Below are positions 58,863 to 64,000 of a stretch of DNA of 64,000 nt, piece after piece (position 1 is the first letter of the stretch; each line of letters begins with the position of its first letter). The stretch lies in contig JAGXLL010000002.1 in assembly GCA_018334675.1 (NCBI GenBank), positions 62,001-126,000 on the forward strand. Direction: 5' to 3'. Position numbers and translations under genes: made by a program. The stretch is from Bacteroidales bacterium. Its GTDB lineage: Bacteria; Bacteroidota; Bacteroidia; Bacteroidales; UBA12077. The notes under the pieces are model-generated. The model was not told the origin of the DNA, ran no database searches, and saw nothing but the letters and a program-made list of their open reading frames with translations.

Positions 58863-59348
58863 TTAACCGCCACAACCTCCCGAATCCGCTTCTTTCTCAA
58901 TGGCGGGTTCACCACCCGAGAAAGCGATCCAGCCACCTTTCAGGTTAGCGACGTTTTTAAATCCCAGTTGCTTTAGAGTATGAGCAGCAAGAACTCCTCT
59001 TACACCGGATTGGCAATAGACGATAATCTGATCTTCCTTCTCCGGGGTATACATGAATTGTTCTTCCCAGAAAGAGTCATCAAATATCTGGAATTCCAGA
59101 ACACCGCGGGGAATAGAAACAGACCCGGGTATGTTTCCTGCTTCCTTCTCATCCGGTTGCCTCACATCCAATAAGAGGAACTCAGCTCCATTATCGATCA
59201 TCGACTTTAAGGAATCGACTCCTATTTCATGTATTTCTGAGCGAAGACCATCGGCTAACTCATTCCCATCTTCATAAATACCTGTACAACCGACAGATAA
59301 AAAGAATAGGAGTGCTATTAGTGATACATTAAGTTGCATATATTTCAT
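58863..59348 (-). CDS. Rhodanese lipoprotein with C-terminal GGCGG tail
   Basis: Lipobox FFLSVGC; LLLDVRQPDEKEAGNIPGSVSIPRG; YCQSGVRGVLAAHTLKQLGF; ends EADSGGCGG. Confidence 0.87.
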   Translation of the reverse strand: MKYMQLNVSLIALLFFLSVGCTGIYEDGNELADGLRSEIHEIGVDSLKSMIDNGAEFLLLDVRQPDEKEAGNIPGSVSIPRGVLEFQIFDDSFWEEQFMYTPEKEDQIIVYCQSGVRGVLAAHTLKQLGFKNVANLKGGWIAFSGGEPAIEKEADSGGCGG

Positions 59349-59396
59349 TTCTTTTGTGGTTTTGTTTGTAATAACCTTTAACCCCTAGATTGCAAA

Positions 59397-60611
59397 TTAA
59401 AAAGCGCTGAATTTCCCTGTCCGTTCATTCCATTTGACAAAAAGGTACCAGCTGAATATGACGAGAAGTACAATCAGCACCGCACCAGTGTAGCCAACAT
59501 AGTCCGGCAAATAACTCCTAAACTTCATGGTATGTGGCAGCAGGCCATCTACGCCGTCCACGATGAATGATTTGGAAAGGGGGGAAATTAAAAGAAAACC
59601 AATGGCAGACATCCACAGCTTCACCTGTCCTTCACCTACCCGCCATAGTGTACCGACAGCGCAACCACCGGCAACTGTCATTCCCAGTCCGAATATAAAC
59701 CCTCCGAAAAGACCTCTTAACCAGAAATGCCCAAAGACCCATGCCATCTCTCTTGCGCGCAAAGCGTTTTCGCCGGCGCCTATTCCAAAGTATTTAATGG
59801 CTGTAAACCCCACTAAGGTGATAAGCAATCCGGCCATCACACCCACGGAACCATCCGATTCCCCGGTCATAAATGGATCTCTGAAAGCTTTAACAATACA
59901 AAAACGTGACCTTTGGCATATCAGTCCCATCAGCAAGCCTGAAATGATGAACCAGGCCAGTACACCGTTGGTTCCAGCTACCTGGTACGCCAAACCAAAA
60001 ACACCAATGAAAATGATCCAGCCAAGATAAACCTGCCAGTTTCCCTTCTTCTCCGTAGCAGAAAGAAAGGTATAACTCTTGCCGGTACTTATTTTGGGAT
60101 ATTTCTCCATTTCCCACATAAGATACCTCAAGGCAACAATGGTCCCGGCAAATAAACCCATGGTGAAAATTATGGCACCTCCAGATAGAGCGGGTACACC
60201 ACTGAAGAATGAGCCAATTGTGCAACCCAAACCAATAGTTGCACCAACAGCCATTAAACCGCCACCAATAAATCCTTTCACCAATTCACCTTTGGGAGGG
60301 ATACGAAGAGCAAATTCCTTTGAAAATAAGGCTCCAACTAATGAACCAACTATAATGATTAAACATAATATACCATATAAACTGGCACTTGTTGGGGTGG
60401 CATTTTCAAAACCGGCAATTCCAACGCTTTTAAAAACATTCTCACCCCAGTTGTTTATGCCACCGCTCGCTCCCCATGGACTTTTAACAGCAAACAACAG
60501 GATATTTAACAAACCAAGCGTCACTCCACCGACCCATACAGGCCAGTGTTTTGAGAAAAAGGTGTTGTATAGTTCTCGCAATATACCCGGTTCTTTATTT
60601 TGTTGTTCCAT
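59397..60611 (-). CDS. YeeE/YedE (TsuA-like) thiosulfate/sulfane-sulfur transporter
   Basis: 404 aa multi-TM; Cys motifs IGLGCTIGSFFSG, ICQRSRFCIVKAFRDPF, VAGGCAVGTLWRVGEG. Confidence 0.88.
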   Translation of the reverse strand: MEQQNKEPGILRELYNTFFSKHWPVWVGGVTLGLLNILLFAVKSPWGASGGINNWGENVFKSVGIAGFENATPTSASLYGILCLIIIVGSLVGALFSKEFALRIPPKGELVKGFIGGGLMAVGATIGLGCTIGSFFSGVPALSGGAIIFTMGLFAGTIVALRYLMWEMEKYPKISTGKSYTFLSATEKKGNWQVYLGWIIFIGVFGLAYQVAGTNGVLAWFIISGLLMGLICQRSRFCIVKAFRDPFMTGESDGSVGVMAGLLITLVGFTAIKYFGIGAGENALRAREMAWVFGHFWLRGLFGGFIFGLGMTVAGGCAVGTLWRVGEGQVKLWMSAIGFLLISPLSKSFIVDGVDGLLPHTMKFRSYLPDYVGYTGAVLIVLLVIFSWYLFVKWNERTGKFSAF

Positions 60612-60620
60612 TTTAACCTC

Positions 60621-60851
60621 CTACTTCTTTTGGATTAAAAACCTGAAGGCACCACCTTCCATCTCTCCTTCTTCAACCAATACATTGCCAGTTTTTGTAC
60701 ACCATTTGGGTAAATCAGATTTTGTTCCAGGATCGGTACCCAACATTTCCAGCACTTCACCAGAACTTAATTTCTTAATTGCCTTTGCCAGTTTCATCAT
60801 TGGCATTGGGCAAGAAAGACCTTTACAATCTAATGTTTCTTTTATTTCCAT
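60621..60851 (-). CDS. TusA family sulfur carrier (TsuB-like), first gene of the operon
   Basis: LDCKGLSCPMPMMKLAKAIKKLSSGEVLEMLGTDPGTKSDLPKWCTKTGN. Confidence 0.92.
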   Translation of the reverse strand: MEIKETLDCKGLSCPMPMMKLAKAIKKLSSGEVLEMLGTDPGTKSDLPKWCTKTGNVLVEEGEMEGGAFRFLIQKK

Positions 60852-60956
60852 AATGACTCGATTTAAGTGTTAATTCAATAACACAAATATTGTTAACAAT
60901 TTCACAGTAAAAAAGAAAACCCTGCTGAGATACATCCAGTATAAAAGGACAAAGAG

Positions 60957-60996
60957 ATCAGTGAAAAAACTGATCTAGATCAGTTTTTTCACTGAT
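60957..60996. promoter_or_regulatory. Perfect 40-bp palindrome, candidate Crp/Fnr operator
   Basis: ATCAGTGAAAAAACTGATCTAGATCAGTTTTTTCACTGAT equals its own reverse complement; centre TGATCTAGATCA resembles FNR half-sites. Confidence 0.8.
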
Positions 60997-61040
60997 TTAT
61001 TCATTATATTTATAACCTGATTAATTTTAAATCTTTGTAT

Positions 61041-61736
61041 ATGAAGTATTTGAACGCACTAAACAGTTGCACTGTCAGTAATGCCAAATGCATCTGTTTT
61101 GATTTTCTGACTCCGGAGCAACAAGAATTAATCAATCAAAATTCAACAGATGTTCGATTTAAAAAGGGTGAAAATATATGCAAACATGGAACCTTATCTC
61201 CCCATATTATCTATTTAAAGTCAGGATTGGCCAAAATTTTCATGGAAGGTCTGAATGAGTCGTTAATATTAAAAATCATTCCCCCGGGGAATCTTATCGG
61301 GTTAACATCGCTGCGTGATGGCAATAATCGGTTTCATTATTCATCAATGGCTTACATGGATTCTGAGGCTACATTAATCGATATCGATGTATTCAGAAAA
61401 ATAATAAATGAAAACGCAAAATTTGCCTCTTCAATCATCGATATATTGTGTGAAAATTCCTTGCAAACGTTTGGCAGATTCTTTTGTTTTACCCACAAAC
61501 AACTCTATGGTCGCCTTGCAGATATTCTCTTATGTCTGTCTGAAAGAATATTTAAAGAGGATGAATTTGAACTCAATCTTTCCAGAAAGGAATTAGCAGA
61601 ACTAACAGGAATGTCCACAGAAAGTGTTATCCGGATGCTCAAAAAATTTAAAGACGACCAGATTATTCAGATGGAGGGTAAAAAAATCAGGATAACCGAT
61701 GCCCAATTACTGAAAAAAATCAGCGAATACGGTTAA
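61041..61736 (+). CDS. Crp/Fnr family transcriptional regulator
   Basis: Cyclic-nucleotide-binding-like fold GENICKHGTLSPHIIYLKSGLAKIF; HTH LSRKELAELTGMSTESVIRMLKKFKDDQII; N-terminal Cys cluster SCTVSNAKCICF. Confidence 0.9.
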   Translation: MKYLNALNSCTVSNAKCICFDFLTPEQQELINQNSTDVRFKKGENICKHGTLSPHIIYLKSGLAKIFMEGLNESLILKIIPPGNLIGLTSLRDGNNRFHYSSMAYMDSEATLIDIDVFRKIINENAKFASSIIDILCENSLQTFGRFFCFTHKQLYGRLADILLCLSERIFKEDEFELNLSRKELAELTGMSTESVIRMLKKFKDDQIIQMEGKKIRITDAQLLKKISEYG

Positions 61737-62122
61737 ACCTGCACATCCATGGCATCCTCATATTTGATCTCCTGTTCCGGATAGACGACCTCAATATTGG
61801 TATCTGTAAAAAGCCGATCCAATTTCTCAGGGATCTGGCCTGTTTCTTTATAATAAGAGACCGTATGTTTCCTGGTTTTAACAATTGCAAGCAGGTCTTC
61901 ATTCTTCAGTTTCTTTAACATGACCTTTAACACGTCAATACTTTTCGCCAGTCTGTAAACTACATCAAATGTTTTGGTGCTTTTGGCAAAATATTGCTTC
62001 AGCTTTTCATGGGTATGCTCATATCCCCATAATACCATCTGGTTGTCTGTATAACCATAAATATCGCAGATCTCAGAAACCCATTCATAAAATCCTTCCT
62101 CATATTCTGTATTAGTTGGCAT
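61733..62122 (-). CDS. Hypothetical protein
   Basis: 129 aa, convergent with the regulator and overlapping it by 4 nt. Confidence 0.5.
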   Translation of the reverse strand: MPTNTEYEEGFYEWVSEICDIYGYTDNQMVLWGYEHTHEKLKQYFAKSTKTFDVVYRLAKSIDVLKVMLKKLKNEDLLAIVKTRKHTVSYYKETGQIPEKLDRLFTDTNIEVVYPEQEIKYEDAMDVQV

Positions 62123-62377
62123 AAGGGCAGAAGAAACCAGTTTCCCGATTGTCTTTGGATTGGAAATGGGAATGAGTATGCGCTCCCCACTTCTTTACGG
62201 TATCTCTTCTCCCTGCTCTCTTTCAAAGGCTATAGCCATACCGGATCGTTCAGTGAAAAAACTACTTATCAGGCAAGTGAAACATCCATGTGGCCAATAG
62301 ATTAAATAAAAAATATCCCATAAAACTGAAATAATAGAATTCTCGCAATGGACGCAGCCGCTCTGTTCCGTTCTGGT

Positions 62378-62622
62378 TGAGAAAATCATCCCGGAAAAAC
62401 CTTCAGGCCCCACATTTGAAAAAGACTTCAGGCTCATTCAGATGTGGGGTTTGTGATTGCAAAAATGTGATGGCCTTCCTTGTATTCATAGGATATTTCC
62501 AGACCACTCACCTGACATATCTTTTTAACAATAGACAGGCCCAGGCCAAGGGTCTTTTGTCCATTTCCCCTGCGGAAACGGTCGAATATCTGTTGCGGCT
62601 CAAAATCCGGGGCCTCCCCCTG
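62378..62622. repeat. Direct repeat DR-B (partner 47357..47601)
   Basis: 245 bp aligned by eye, 3 mismatches, same orientation. Confidence 0.93.
62396..62449 (-). terminator. Rho-independent terminator of the kinase gene (also preserved in copy A)
   Basis: Minus strand: CCCCACAT ... ATGTGGGG followed by a T-run after CCTGAAGG. Confidence 0.55.
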
Positions 62623-63708
62623 GTTGACAAAGCGCATGCCTGCATCGCCGGTTTCGACATGGATGGTGGATCCATGTGAAGCATATCGTATGGCATTCTT
62701 CAGAAGATTCCGCAACATAACATCCAGCAATCCCGGATCGATGGTAAAGGCATGTTTGGGATCCAGAGCTTTCTTAATTTGCAGTTCCTTCATATCGGTC
62801 ATTTCGCGAACCTTTTCCAGGTGACCCTCAATGACAGGCGCCGTTTTGATGGTTCGTATATTCTGAAACTCCTGATTCTCGATCTGGGTGATCAAATTCA
62901 AAGCTTTGCCCAGCCTGGATAGTTGTTGGGTCTCCTCGTAAATCGCCTTCACCTGTTTGGCTTGTATGGTGCTCAGGTTGTTCTGTGAGAGCATCGCCTC
63001 CGTCTTGTTCTGAATGATGCTCAAGGGTGTCTGCAATTCATGCGACATGTTTTCTGTATATTCCTTTAACTGGAAATAATCATTCTCAATGCGCTGCTGC
63101 ATCCGTTGATAAAGCTGTTTAAGACGATCGAATTCGTAGGTGGTGGTTTTGATGGAGGGAAGCGATCCGGCTTGTCCGATCTTATAGGATGCCATCTGGC
63201 CCAGGATACGCCGGAAAGGCTCGAAAAGGTGACCCGAAAGGATATAGTTGGCCAGTAAGATGGCCAGGGCCAATATCAAAAAGACCGGCAGCACAATATG
63301 GAAGACATCATCTTTAAACCGATAGAGCTCATCGGCTTCTTTGGTCATCTCTACCTTGTAATGGGTCCCTTCCACCGTCATGTAGGTGGTTTTCTTCCGG
63401 TAGATATTTTCCCGCCGGGTATGCTCATTGAGCATGAGCGTATCGGTATAAAAAGGTTCGAAGCCTTCAGGAACATGATCTACCTGCCGAACATGGGCAT
63501 AGGATGAATTTTGGAGCTTATCCGGCTCATGCTTCAGAATATATTCAATGCGGTGTTCCCTATGATGAAACCTGTTCTCCAGAATGTTGTGCATGTGATC
63601 ATTGGCCTCCCGCTGAAGGATCAAAGCACTTATAATAAAGGAAACAAGTGTGAACAGCAGATAGAAGAAGACGGCTTTGGAAAGCAGCCTGAATTTTCGT
63701 TTGCTCAT
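62434..63708 (-). CDS. Sensor histidine kinase (intact copy B)
   Basis: Two TM, HAMP-like region, H-box ENMSHELQTPLSIIQNKTEAML, N/G boxes LLKNAIRYAS, GLGLSIVKKICQ. Confidence 0.93.
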   Translation of the reverse strand: MSKRKFRLLSKAVFFYLLFTLVSFIISALILQREANDHMHNILENRFHHREHRIEYILKHEPDKLQNSSYAHVRQVDHVPEGFEPFYTDTLMLNEHTRRENIYRKKTTYMTVEGTHYKVEMTKEADELYRFKDDVFHIVLPVFLILALAILLANYILSGHLFEPFRRILGQMASYKIGQAGSLPSIKTTTYEFDRLKQLYQRMQQRIENDYFQLKEYTENMSHELQTPLSIIQNKTEAMLSQNNLSTIQAKQVKAIYEETQQLSRLGKALNLITQIENQEFQNIRTIKTAPVIEGHLEKVREMTDMKELQIKKALDPKHAFTIDPGLLDVMLRNLLKNAIRYASHGSTIHVETGDAGMRFVNQGEAPDFEPQQIFDRFRRGNGQKTLGLGLSIVKKICQVSGLEISYEYKEGHHIFAITNPTSE

Positions 63709-64000
63709 GACGGGTCGCTTACAAATTTATATCCCATGCCGTACATCGAACGGATGTAGTTTTTCCCTCCGGCCTGACTGATCTTACGACGCAGGTTCTT
63801 GATGTGGTTGTATATAAAATCAAAATTGTCAGCCTGATCAAAATGATCGCCCCACAGGTGTTCGGCAATGCTTTCTTTGGTCAGCAGCAGATTCTTGTTA
63901 TAAACCAGGAACAGCAGAAGATCATACTCCTTGCGGGTGAGGTTCAGTACATTGTTGTGAATGGTGGCCTTTCTTGCACTCAAATCCACGGTCAGCTCAT
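63705..64000 (-). CDS. Response regulator, OmpR/PhoB type, C-terminal part (gene continues beyond window)
   Basis: VDLSARKATIHNNVLNLTRKEYDLLLFLVYNKNLLLTKESIAEHLWGDHFDQADNFDFIYNHIKNLRRKI..YIRSMYGMGYKFV. Confidence 0.93.
   Translation of the reverse strand, partial: ELTVDLSARKATIHNNVLNLTRKEYDLLLFLVYNKNLLLTKESIAEHLWGDHFDQADNFDFIYNHIKNLRRKISQAGGKNYIRSMYGMGYKFVSDPS

Noticed and set aside
61999-62437. Small ORFs 61999..62226 and 62195..62437 on the minus strand
   Set aside because: No recognisable protein features; overlap a better ORF or the kinase terminator region.

Overview
The window looks like a Bacteroidota chromosome (a T9SS sorting-domain protein, GH3-family protein, OprP-type porin, head-GIN protein, and TAnnTTTG-type -7 promoter boxes). 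Positions ~1-47,300 are mostly ordinary housekeeping: a succinate dehydrogenase/fumarate reductase operon between two M24B peptidases, recO, tRNA-Asn, rpoD, metE, dusB, mnmH, dxs, an OmpA protein, ion antiporters, PLP enzymes. One accessory cluster there stands out: an ECF sigma factor, an apparent dual-membrane-spanning anti-sigma factor, and alternating lipoprotein/DUF4382 genes. The main find is ~47.9-62.4 kb. It holds a 13-gene, AT-richer, leftward locus combining TusA, a YeeE/TsuA-type thiosulfate transporter, rhodanese lipoproteins (two ending in a SoxY-like GGCGG tail), a porin, a periplasmic tandem rhodanese, DsrE, a second TusA, an MvhD-like subunit, an HdrA with an inserted GltD/NfnB-like module, a second HdrA, and a QmoC/HdrE-like membrane subunit. 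A divergent Crp/Fnr regulator sits beside it, with a perfect 40-bp palindrome in the intergenic region. The segment is bracketed by direct repeats of a two-component-system locus. The left copy is a pseudogene whose internal deletions fall at short direct repeats. No database searches, GC computations or folding programs were run.
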